Assembly: GCA_963784645.1 (NCBI GenBank)
Contig: CAWARY010000002.1
Coordinates: 248,001-312,000, forward strand
Length of the DNA: 64,000 nucleotides
Direction of reading: 5' to 3'
Source: JBBRVW01 sp963784645
GTDB taxonomy: Bacteria; Actinomycetota; Actinomycetes; JACCUZ01
Part shown: positions 16,307 through 23,770 of the stretch, piece after piece
How the letters are laid out: the number at the start of each line of letters is the position of its first letter
Numbering within the stretch: position 1 is the first letter of the stretch
Made by a program: the position numbers and the translations under genes
The notes under the pieces: generated by a model
Database searches by the model: none
What the model was told of the DNA's origin: nothing
What the model saw: only the letters and a program-made list of their open reading frames with translations

Positions 16307-16528
16307 GTGGAGATGTCGACCGCGCCCACCACCCTGACGCGCGCCCTCGTGATGCTCCCCTCGGTAGAACCACGACTGCCGCCCGGAGCGCCACGACCCG
16401 TGCCGGTGGCTACAGCTGTCCGAGGCGCTGCCGTCCGCCCTCGGGCCGCCATCCGACTCCGTCGGGGGGACCACGCCGGCTGGGCCGAACAGGTCATTGC
16501 CCTCCTCAGGCGCCGCGCCACATCCTGA
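16307..16528 (+). CDS. Possible 73-aa hypothetical protein
   Basis: GTG 16307 lies seven bases after AGGAG, and the frame ends at TGA 16528, 49 bases before the next gene. It is Arg/Pro/Ala-rich with a C-terminal helix-like HAGWAEQVIALLRRRA. Third positions are only moderately G/C-biased, weaker than its neighbours, so this could be chance. I see no domain. Confidence 0.35.
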   Translation: MEMSTAPTTLTRALVMLPSVEPRLPPGAPRPVPVATAVRGAAVRPRAAIRLRRGDHAGWAEQVIALLRRRATS

Positions 16529-16577
16529 AGGTCATGGCCTCCCCCGGGTGAGGTTCGCCGATGCAGAGGGAGTTCTC

Positions 16578-17231
16578 ATGCCGCGTGGTGGCCCGGCCGG
16601 GGGACGGGCTCGGCCGCGGGTGCTGCGCGCACTGCTCGCGGTCGTAGCCGGTCTCGCCGTCACCTCCGTAGCCTGCGCTCCGCCGGTGAGCGCCCACGAC
16701 AGTCGTTCGGTGGTCTGGCTCGCCGTCGACGGATCCGGCGGAAACACCACCGTGCACGCCCTGGTCCTGTACCGCGGCGACGGGCAGCCGGTCGCCAACG
16801 AGTACGTGCTCGCCGAGCTGACCAGCGGCGGGCGCACCCGCAGCTTCCAGGTGCGGCCCAGCGATCGGGTCGCGGGTGAGTTCGCCTCCACCGCCCATCT
16901 CCCCGACGGGCACTGGCAGCTCGTCGTGTCCGCGAAGGCCGCTACCACCGGGGCCGCGTCCGGCGAGTTCGACGTCGCCGGGGGACGGGCTTCCGGCGCG
17001 CACCTGTCGGCGGCGTTCATTCCGAGCGATGCCGGCACGACGCCACGCAGTGAGGGTCCCCTACCGTGGATCGTGGCTGGTGTGCTCGTCGCAGCCGCCC
17101 TGGTCGGACTCATGGTGCTGTCCTCCCGGCGCAGCCGGCCGGCGACGGCGGAGCCGCCACCCGGCCGGCCCATCGCGCCGATGACACCGGACAGCCACCC
17201 GGACCCGGACGGTCCGACGACCCGCTCGTGA
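16578..17231 (+). CDS. Secreted, C-terminally membrane-anchored protein of unknown function
   Basis: This 217-aa protein starts at ATG 16578 after AGAGGGAG. A signal peptide (VLRALLAVVAGLAVTSVACA) is predicted to be cut at PPVSA, leaving a mature N-terminal His (HDSRSVVWLAV). The middle is beta-rich and the C-terminus has one membrane helix (LPWIVAGVLVAAALVGLMVL) with a basic/Pro tail. The layout (export, small beta domain, C-terminal anchor) resembles CopC/YcnI-like copper proteins, but I see no firm motif. The stop overlaps the next GTG (GTGA), so the pair is co-translated. Confidence 0.65.
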   Translation: MPRGGPAGGRARPRVLRALLAVVAGLAVTSVACAPPVSAHDSRSVVWLAVDGSGGNTTVHALVLYRGDGQPVANEYVLAELTSGGRTRSFQVRPSDRVAGEFASTAHLPDGHWQLVVSAKAATTGAASGEFDVAGGRASGAHLSAAFIPSDAGTTPRSEGPLPWIVAGVLVAAALVGLMVLSSRRSRPATAEPPPGRPIAPMTPDSHPDPDGPTTRS

Positions 17232-17878
17232 CCACCACCGCCAGGACGGCTGCCGTGCTCACGGCCACCGCCCGCGTCACCGCGCTCACCGTCGTCGTTC
17301 TCGCTGTCGCGCTAGGTCTCGCTGCCCCGGCGTCCGCGCATGGTCGCGGCACCTACCGGACCGTCGTGACCAGCGTTCGCCCCCACCCGGCCGGGGTGCA
17401 GGTCGCCGTCTCCGTCGACGGACGTCGCGTCCGGCTGACGAATACGACCGTGACCCCGCTCGAGCTGCTCGACGACGACGGCCGGGTTCTGCTACGGGTC
17501 GACCGGGCCGGCGTCTGGCGGGCACGACCGCGCACCTCGAGCGGGTGGGTACGGGCCTCCGACGGCCCCACGGTGCGCTTCGGCGATCTGCGCGTGCCGC
17601 GCGTCCCTGTCGGCACCGCGTCGCGGCCGGCGACCGGACGATCGGTGATCACGACCTGGCAGCTGCCCCTGCGCTACGGCACGCAGCCACTCGTCGTCCG
17701 AGGCCGGATGGAGTGGCGGACCCTGCCCGCTCCGCGTGGCTGGATCCTCGCGTTGACGGTCCTGGGCGCCGCCTTCGTGACGTCTGTGGTGCTGACGGGG
17801 CGCCGGCAGGACCGACACCGCGCTGCCGGGCTCGGCTCGGCCACGCCCCAGTACACCGAGGACTCCCGATGGCGCTGA
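17228..17878 (+). CDS. Second secreted, membrane-anchored protein paired with the preceding gene
   Basis: This 216-aa protein starts at GTG 17228, overlapping the preceding stop. The signal peptide ends LGLAAPASA, giving a mature start at HGRGTYRTVVTSV, again an N-terminal His. A beta-rich region with VQVAVSVDGRRVRL follows, then one C-terminal helix (RGWILALTVLGAAFVTSVVL) and a basic tail. The family is unknown to me. It shares architecture with its upstream partner, so the two may form one extracytoplasmic complex. Confidence 0.65.
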   Translation: MTTTARTAAVLTATARVTALTVVVLAVALGLAAPASAHGRGTYRTVVTSVRPHPAGVQVAVSVDGRRVRLTNTTVTPLELLDDDGRVLLRVDRAGVWRARPRTSSGWVRASDGPTVRFGDLRVPRVPVGTASRPATGRSVITTWQLPLRYGTQPLVVRGRMEWRTLPAPRGWILALTVLGAAFVTSVVLTGRRQDRHRAAGLGSATPQYTEDSRWR

Positions 17879-17915
17879 GCCGGTGCCAGACCCCTGCCTC
17901 GAGGTCCTTGCCAAA

Positions 17916-17955
17916 TGTTACCGGTGAGTAGCATCATGTTGTTACCGACGGGTAG
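17916..17955. promoter_or_regulatory. Paired operator-like repeats upstream of fadE5
   Basis: TGTTACCGGTGAGTAG (17916-17931) and TGTTACCGACGGGTAG (17940-17955) are direct repeats sharing TGTTACCG and GTAG with a 24-bp period. Each half is a loose dyad (TTACC to GGTAG). They lie 45-85 bp before the start codon, suiting a TetR- or FadR-type fatty-acid regulator. The cognate protein is not in the window. Confidence 0.55.
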
Positions 17956-18000
17956 GTAGCCGTCGTCCGGTCACGTCGTACGGAAGGGCGCGCCCCCACC

Positions 18001-19842
18001 ATGGGCCACTACAAGAGCAACCTGCGCGACATCGAGTTCACCCTCTTCGAGGTCCTGGGGCGCCAGAAGGTGCTCGGCACCGGTCCGTACGCCGAGGTCG
18101 ACGAGGACACCGCGCGCAGCATCCTCGACGAGGTCGAGCGCCTCGCGAGCGGCCCGCTGGCCGCCTCCTTGCTCTCGTCCGACCGCAACCCGCCGGTCTA
18201 CGACCCGGCCACCCACTCGGTGACGATGCCCGAGGAGTTCGCGAAGAGCTACCAGGCCTACATGGACGCCGAGTGGTGGCGGATGGACCTGCCGGAGGAG
18301 CTCGGTGGCACCGTCGTCCCGCCCTCGCTGCGCTGGGCCGTGGCCGAGCTGATCCTCGGCTCCAACCCGGCCGTGCACATGTACGCCTCGGGCATGGCCT
18401 TCGCCCACGTGCTCCACCGGCTCGGCACCCCCGAGCAGCACAAGGTCGCCGAGCGGATGGTCGAGGGCCGCTGGGGAGCGACCATGGTGCTCACCGAGCC
18501 GGACGCAGGCTCCGACGTCGGCGCCGGCCGCACCAAGGCGATCCAGCAGGCCGACGGCACCTGGCACCTCGAGGGCGTCAAGCGCTTCATCACCTCGGCC
18601 GAGCACGACATGTCCGAGAACATCGTGCACCTGGTGCTGGCCCGCCGCGAGGGCGCCGGACCCGGCACCAAGGGCCTGTCGCTGTTCATCGTGCCGAAGT
18701 TCCACTTCGACTGGGACACCGGCGCGCTGGGCGAGCGCAACGGCGCCTACGTCACCAACGTCGAGCACAAGATGGGCCTCAAGGCCTCCACCACCTGCGA
18801 GGTCACCTTCGGGGAGAAGGAGCCGGCCGTCGGCTGGCTGGTGGGCGAGGTGCACGACGGCATCGCGCAGATGTTCAAGATCATCGAGTTCGCGCGGATG
18901 ATGGTCGGCACCAAGGCGATCGCCACGCTGTCCACCGGCTACCTCAACGCGCTCGAGTACGCCAAGACCCGCGAGCAGGGTCCGGACCTCACCCAGATGA
19001 CCGACAAGGCGGCGCCGCGCGTCACCATCACCCACCACCCGGACGTGCGCCGGTCGCTGATGACCCAGAAGGCCTACGCCGAGGGCATGCGCGCCCTGGC
19101 GCTCTACACCGCGTCGATCCAGGACGAGGTCGCCCTGGCCGAGCACGCCGGCGACCAGGGCGACGCGCACGACCTGGCCGTGCGCCTCAACGACCTCCTG
19201 CTCCCGATCGTCAAGGGCTACGGCTCGGAGAAGTCCTACGAGCTGCTCGGCTCGCAGTCGCTGCAGACCTTCGGTGGGTCCGGCTACCTGCAGGACTACC
19301 CGCTGGAGCAGTACATCCGCGACGCCAAGATCGACACGCTCTACGAGGGCACCACCGCGATCCAGGGGATGGACTTCTTCTTCCGCAAGATCGTGCGGGA
19401 CAAGGGCCAGGCGCTCACCAAGCTGATGACCGACATCCAGGAGTTCGCGAAGGGCGACGAGGGCAACGGCGCCCTCCAGGCTGAGCGCGACCTGCTGGCC
19501 AAGGCGCTCGAGGACGTGCAGGGCATCGTCGGCACGATGGTCGGCTCGTTGACCGCCTCCGCCGAGGAGGTCACCAACATCTACAAGGTCGGTCAGAACA
19601 CGACCCGGCTGCTGCTCGCCTGCGGCGACCTCGTCGTGGCGTGGCTGCTGCTGCGCCAGGCCGCCGTCGCCACCCGGGCGTTGGAGGCGGGCGCCACCGG
19701 CAAGGACGCGGCGTTCTACCAGGGCAAGGTCGCGGCGGGCCGCTTCTTCGCCGCGCAGGTGCTGCCGCTGCTCACCGCGCAGAAGGCGGTCGCCGAGAGC
19801 ATCGACAACTCCCTCATGGACCTGCCGGAGGACGCCCTTTAG
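18001..19842 (+). CDS. fadE5: Acyl-CoA dehydrogenase, FadE5 type
   Basis: This 613-aa protein is close in length and sequence to mycobacterial FadE5. It opens GHYKSNLRDIEFTLFEVLG and carries the family blocks WGATMVLTEPDAGSDVGAG, GVKRFITSAEHD and NVEHKMGLKASTTCE. YIRDAKIDTLYEGTTAIQ supplies conserved C-terminal FAD and substrate contacts. It catalyses the first alpha,beta-dehydrogenation of acyl-CoA in beta-oxidation, using ETF as acceptor; FadE5 has broad chain-length range. It is monocistronic, between paired operators and a strong terminator. Confidence 0.95.
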   Translation: MGHYKSNLRDIEFTLFEVLGRQKVLGTGPYAEVDEDTARSILDEVERLASGPLAASLLSSDRNPPVYDPATHSVTMPEEFAKSYQAYMDAEWWRMDLPEELGGTVVPPSLRWAVAELILGSNPAVHMYASGMAFAHVLHRLGTPEQHKVAERMVEGRWGATMVLTEPDAGSDVGAGRTKAIQQADGTWHLEGVKRFITSAEHDMSENIVHLVLARREGAGPGTKGLSLFIVPKFHFDWDTGALGERNGAYVTNVEHKMGLKASTTCEVTFGEKEPAVGWLVGEVHDGIAQMFKIIEFARMMVGTKAIATLSTGYLNALEYAKTREQGPDLTQMTDKAAPRVTITHHPDVRRSLMTQKAYAEGMRALALYTASIQDEVALAEHAGDQGDAHDLAVRLNDLLLPIVKGYGSEKSYELLGSQSLQTFGGSGYLQDYPLEQYIRDAKIDTLYEGTTAIQGMDFFFRKIVRDKGQALTKLMTDIQEFAKGDEGNGALQAERDLLAKALEDVQGIVGTMVGSLTASAEEVTNIYKVGQNTTRLLLACGDLVVAWLLLRQAAVATRALEAGATGKDAAFYQGKVAAGRFFAAQVLPLLTAQKAVAESIDNSLMDLPEDAL

Positions 19843-19853
19843 GTCGCTTGCCG

Positions 19854-19906
19854 GTGATCCACAGCGGATCTGTTGGATCTTTTCCAGCAGAAGCACTGTG
19901 GATCAC
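19854..19906 (+). terminator. Nested hairpin terminator after fadE5
   Basis: GTGATCCACAG (19854-19864) pairs perfectly with CTGTGGATCAC (19896-19906). Inside it CTGTTGGA and TCCAGCAG form a second stem (one G-U pair) around TCTTT. The structure starts 12 bases after the stop. The remaining 190 bases to the next gene show nothing else I can identify. Confidence 0.7.
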
Positions 19907-20097
19907 GGACAGGCAGGTCGCTCTCACTTGGTCGCGTGCGTGGGAGATTCACCTCTTTCGCGAGGTTTGTCCCGCGGCCGATCGGGTGCAGCCGGTGTGC
20001 GAGCGCCCGACCCGGGTACCACTGGTCCCAGCGGCCGTCACCCGTCGGTTGCCCGGCTCGTCAGCCGCGCTCCCCCGCACCACACCTGGAGGAACCC

Positions 20098-20316
20098 ATG
20101 GGCATCGGGGTCAGCATCTTCCTCATCGCCGTCGGCGCCATCCTCGCCTTCGCCGTGAACACGACCGTCTCCGGTCTGGACATCAACGTGATCGGCTACA
20201 TCCTCATGATCGTCGGGGTCCTCGGCCTGATCATGACCGCGTTCATCTGGGGCCCGCGCAACCGCGCCCGGGGTGACGTGGTCGAGGAGCGACGCGTCTA
20301 CGACGACCGCGTCTAG
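20098..20316 (+). CDS. Small membrane protein, DUF6458 family
   Basis: This 72-aa protein starts at ATG 20098 after TGGAGGA. It opens GIGVSIFLIAVGAILAFAVN, then VSGLDINVIGYILMIVGVLG, two membrane helices characteristic of DUF6458 proteins common in actinobacteria. The tail is charged (EERRVYDDRV). Function is unknown. Confidence 0.8.
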   Translation: MGIGVSIFLIAVGAILAFAVNTTVSGLDINVIGYILMIVGVLGLIMTAFIWGPRNRARGDVVEERRVYDDRV

Positions 20317-20401
20317 CCGCACCGCACGGAGCTCGCCGGCCGGTGACCCGCACCTCGGGTCACCGGCCGCGGCACGTCCGGGACTCGGGAAGGAGCAGCG
20401 C

Positions 20402-20749
20402 ATGCCACGCCAGCGCGACCGACGCGGCGGTCCACGGGTCGGCCGACGGTCGATCGGCACCGCGCTCGTCCTCATGGCTGTCGGCGGCGTGCTGGCCGTC
20501 GGGGTCGACCCGCCTGCCGTCGTCGAGGAGTACGTCGACGTGCTGGACCTCGGTCTGATCCTGGTCTGGTCCGGCATCCTGCTCGTGGTGATGGAGGTCG
20601 TCATGACCCGCCGGCCGCGCTCGGCCCGTCGGCCCCGCGGCTCGGCCTGGGACGACCGCACCGACCAGTGGTACGAGCAGGACGTCCACCGGCCGGGCTA
20701 CGCCGGCCAGACGACGAAGCTGCCCACCGTGCGCGACGGGCGTCGATGA
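20402..20749 (+). CDS. Small two-helix membrane protein
   Basis: This 115-aa protein starts at ATG 20402 after GGAAGGAG. A basic N-terminus (RQRDRRGGPRVGRRS) precedes two hydrophobic helices (IGTALVLMAVGGVLAVGV and LGLILVWSGILLVVMEVVM). A polar tail ends in KLPTVRDGRR. The layout resembles the upstream DUF6458 gene, but it is longer and I do not assign a family. The stop overlaps the next ATG. Confidence 0.65.
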   Translation: MPRQRDRRGGPRVGRRSIGTALVLMAVGGVLAVGVDPPAVVEEYVDVLDLGLILVWSGILLVVMEVVMTRRPRSARRPRGSAWDDRTDQWYEQDVHRPGYAGQTTKLPTVRDGRR

Positions 20750-20853
20750 CCGCCGAGTACTTCGACGACCGGTACGCCGACTGCTGGCCAGCGGGACCGC
20801 ACCGGCCTGAGGAAGCACCCGCTCGGCGCTCAGCCGCCGTCGACGCGAGGTAG
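20746..20853 (+). CDS. Possible 35-aa coupled peptide
   Basis: ATG 20746 overlaps the preceding stop (ATGA) and the frame runs to TAG at 20853. The first half is acidic and aromatic (TAEYFDDRYADCWPAG). Support is only the coupling geometry; no family is known. Confidence 0.35.
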   Translation: MTAEYFDDRYADCWPAGPHRPEEAPARRSAAVDAR

Positions 20854-20961
20854 CGCGTCGCCCCGGCCCCCGCGATGCAGCGCGCACGCTCCCGAAGGCA
20901 CCCGGATGGTCCCGCCGGTACGAAGCTTCACCTGCCGATGATTGATCCGGAGGTCGTTGCT

Positions 20962-23085
20962 GTGGGGGAAAGCCGAACGGTTCTGTCCGACCGCACGCGC
21001 TGGAGGGCTCGGCCGGTTCTGGCGCGCGCGCTGTCCTTGAGCGTGTTCGTGGTCCCGGTCGGCGGGTCCTACCTCGTCACACGCCTGGCGGCGCCGTTCG
21101 TGACCGACCTGCCGTTGGCCAGCCGGATCGTCGCCCTGGGCGTCCTGGCACTCGTCGTGGGCCTCATGGCGGAACGGATCTTCCGCCGGGTCCTCCCGCT
21201 CGCCGCGCTCCTGCGGATGACGATGCTGTTCCCGGACCGTGCGCCGTCGCGGTTCAAGCTGGCGCGGGCGGCCGGTCACACCCGGATCCTCGAAGAACGG
21301 GCGCGCACCCATCCCGGCGAGTCGGCCGGTGACGCCGCGACGCGCATCCTCGGACTTCTCACCGCGCTGGGCGCGCACGACCGGCGAACCCGCGGCCACT
21401 CCGAGAGGGTCCGGGTCTTCACCGACGTCGCCGCCGCCGAGCTGCACCTGCCCGAGGCGGCGCGCGACCGGCTGCGCTGGGCGGCGCTGCTCCACGACCT
21501 CGGAAAGATCGGCGTCCCCGCGGTCGTGCTCAACAAGCCCGCGCGCCTCGACTCCGACGAGTGGGACTCGATCCGCCGCCATCCCGATCAGGGTGCGGTC
21601 CTGGCCGCCCCGTTGATGGAGTGGCTCGGCGAGTGGGGCGCCGCGATCTCCCAGCACCACGAACGGGTCGACGGCACGGGCTACCCGCTCGGCCTGGCCG
21701 GCCACGAGATCGCGCTGGCGGGACGGATCGTCGCGGTCGCCGACGTCTTCGAGGTCATGACCGCAGCTCGCAGCTACAAGCGGCCGATGTCGGTCGCGGC
21801 GGCCCGCCGTGAGCTGGCCGACGCGGCCGGGACGCAGCTGGACTCTGCCGTCGTGCGCGCTTTTCTCGGCGCCAGCCTGCCGCGCGTGCTGTGGGCGGTG
21901 GGACCGCTGGCGCTCCTGATGAACCTGCCGTTCCTGCGCCAGCTGGCCGAGGCCGGCCGGGTCGTCGAGCAGGTCGGCAGCGCCGCCGCTGGTCAGGCCG
22001 CCACGGTGGCGGTTGCAGCGACGACCGCGGCGGTCCTTGCCGTCCCGGCGGCCAGCCCGGTCGTCCTCGCCGATCACGTCGTCCCCCAGCCCCGCAGCCA
22101 GGGCCACGCCGCAGTTCTCGGTGCCTCGGCCGGGGTGGCACCGTCGGACACCGCGCATCCGGCCGGCCCGACGTCTTCTCCTGCCGGCCCGGACTCGCCT
22201 CGCAGCCCGCGGCCGGGCGATGCGGCCACCGGGCTGGCGTCGTTCGCCGGCACGGCCGCGGGCCGGGTCCCTGCCCTGCCCGGTCGCGCGAGCCTTCCCG
22301 AAGCACCCGGGCCGACGACCCAGCCGGTCGCAAGGACACCGTCCGTGCCGGCAGTGCCCGCGTCGCAGACCGTGCCAGCGGTAGTGGTCTGGGCGAGCGT
22401 GCAGTCAGCGCGTCCCACGCCCGGGCCCACCACCTCGACAGCGCCCGTACCCGCCCCGGGCATCGCGCCGGTCTCGTTGGGGACCGCCGCCGGCTTCGCG
22501 GTGCTCGCCGGGTCGGCGATCACGAACACCGGCAGCACCACGATCACCGGCTCGATCGGGCTGAGCCCGGGCACGGCGGTGACCGGGTTCCCGACCGCCC
22601 CGACCAACGGCACCGTCAACGCTGCGGACGGCGTCGCGTCGCAGGCGAAGGCCGACCTGGCCGGCGCGTACGACGACGCCGCGGGCCGGGCGACCACCGC
22701 CACCATCCCGACCGAGCTCGGCGGCACCACCCGGACGCCGGGGGTGTACGACTCGGCCGCGGGGACCTTCGAGCTCACCGGGACCCTGACCCTGGACGCG
22801 AAGGGCGACCCGGACGCCGTCTTCATCTTCCAGGCTGCGTCCACCCTCGTGACGGCGTCGGCCAGCCGCGTCGACCTCGTCAACGGTGCGCGGGCGGCCA
22901 ACGTGTTCTGGCAGGTCGGCAGCTCGGCGACGCTCGGGACCTACTCGATCCTCCGTGGCAACGTCCTCGCTCTGACGTCGATCACGGTCACGACTGGGGC
23001 GACGGTGGACGGCAGGATGCTGGCCCGCAACGGCGCGGTCACGCTGGACAGCGACGTGATCACCCGCACGCCCGGCGGCCAGTAG
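20962..23085 (+). CDS. Membrane HD-GYP phosphodiesterase fused to a DUF3494 ice-binding-like domain
   Basis: I chose GTG 20962 (707 aa) because GGAGG lies eight bases upstream; an ATG at 20875 would add 29 residues. Numbered from the GTG: two N-terminal membrane helices (about 24-46 and 55-73). An HD-GYP domain (about 121-281) has GHSERV, the HD pair in LLHDLGKIG and the hallmark HHERVDGTGYPLG. Next come hydrophobic segments near 307-325 and 347-369 and a long Pro/Thr/Ala/Ser linker. A DUF3494 beta-solenoid domain spans about 501-707 (LGTAAGFAVLAGSAITNTGS, VTGFPTAPTNGTV, FIFQAASTL). HD-GYP proteins hydrolyse cyclic-di-GMP; DUF3494 domains bind ice or act as adhesin modules. The fusion is very unusual. 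Confidence 0.85.
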   Translation: MGESRTVLSDRTRWRARPVLARALSLSVFVVPVGGSYLVTRLAAPFVTDLPLASRIVALGVLALVVGLMAERIFRRVLPLAALLRMTMLFPDRAPSRFKLARAAGHTRILEERARTHPGESAGDAATRILGLLTALGAHDRRTRGHSERVRVFTDVAAAELHLPEAARDRLRWAALLHDLGKIGVPAVVLNKPARLDSDEWDSIRRHPDQGAVLAAPLMEWLGEWGAAISQHHERVDGTGYPLGLAGHEIALAGRIVAVADVFEVMTAARSYKRPMSVAAARRELADAAGTQLDSAVVRAFLGASLPRVLWAVGPLALLMNLPFLRQLAEAGRVVEQVGSAAAGQAATVAVAATTAAVLAVPAASPVVLADHVVPQPRSQGHAAVLGASAGVAPSDTAHPAGPTSSPAGPDSPRSPRPGDAATGLASFAGTAAGRVPALPGRASLPEAPGPTTQPVARTPSVPAVPASQTVPAVVVWASVQSARPTPGPTTSTAPVPAPGIAPVSLGTAAGFAVLAGSAITNTGSTTITGSIGLSPGTAVTGFPTAPTNGTVNAADGVASQAKADLAGAYDDAAGRATTATIPTELGGTTRTPGVYDSAAGTFELTGTLTLDAKGDPDAVFIFQAASTLVTASASRVDLVNGARAANVFWQVGSSATLGTYSILRGNVLALTSITVTTGATVDGRMLARNGAVTLDSDVITRTPGGQ

Positions 23086-23102
23086 CCGGAGGGACGAACG
23101 CC

Positions 23103-23768
23103 TCAGGCCAGCGACGCCGCGAGGTCGACGGCCCGCGACAGGGCGGCGAGCTCGGCGGGCGACTGGTAGGGGTCGCGGCGGCGCAGCGCCTCGGCGGCCT
23201 CGAGCTGGGCGGCGTACGGCGTGCCCACCCCCGCGGCAAAGGCTGCCAGCAGGCGCGTCAGCGCCGGCCGGAGGTCGTCGGTTATCCCCACGGTCGCGAG
23301 CAGGCCGTCGGTCACCACCACCTGGGCGAGGATGAGTGCGGTCATGGCCACGTCGAGGGCGGCCGGTCCGGGCCCGGCGTTGGACCAGTCGATGACGACC
23401 GGCTCCCGCCCACGGAGGATGACGTTGAGCGGGTGCAGGTCGAGGTGCAACAGCGACTCGCCCGGGGCGGCGCCCGGCCAGTCGAGGGCGTGCAACCGGT
23501 CGTGCAGCTCGGCGAGCATCGCCCCGCCCTCGTCCGGAGCCAGGCCGCCGACCAGTGCCTCGGCCAGCGTCGGGCCGTCGACACGCTCCATGACGATGTC
23601 GGGGCCGGCGGCGTCGTGGACGACCGGCACCGGGTAGCCGAGGCCTGCGACGGCACGCAGCGTGGTCGCCTCCCCGACGGCCGAGCGGCCGTCGCGGTAG
23701 CGCCGCAGGACCAACCCGTCGGCATACGCGTAGACGTCGGAGTCGCGGCCGGAGGCGAGCAGGTCCAT
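23103..23768 (-). CDS. Phosphotransferase / choline-kinase-like protein
   Basis: This 221-aa protein has a compact kinase fold (APH/choline kinase clan). LASGRDSDVYAY is the nucleotide loop, VMERVDGPTLAE the hinge, LLHLDLHPLNVIL the catalytic loop (HxDxxxxN) and PVVIDWSNAG the metal Asp. It is shorter than most APH enzymes. ATG 23768 lies two bases past the end of the thioredoxin/NHL gene, so the two are co-transcribed. The substrate is unknown; resistance is not implied. Confidence 0.8.
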   Translation of the reverse strand: MDLLASGRDSDVYAYADGLVLRRYRDGRSAVGEATTLRAVAGLGYPVPVVHDAAGPDIVMERVDGPTLAEALVGGLAPDEGGAMLAELHDRLHALDWPGAAPGESLLHLDLHPLNVILRGREPVVIDWSNAGPGPAALDVAMTALILAQVVVTDGLLATVGITDDLRPALTRLLAAFAAGVGTPYAAQLEAAEALRRRDPYQSPAELAALSRAVDLAASLA

Positions 23769-23770
23769 CG

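Noticed and set aside
17971..19896. A 641-codon open frame antisense to fadE5
   Set aside because: Absence of stops opposite a G/C-ending gene is expected in this base composition; the translation is low-complexity Val/Gly/Arg/His with no domain, while the plus strand encodes a full FadE5.
19854..19906. Third copy of the 90-bp repeat
   Set aside because: It shares only the GTGATCCAC string; the arms, length and centre differ, and its position fits a terminator.
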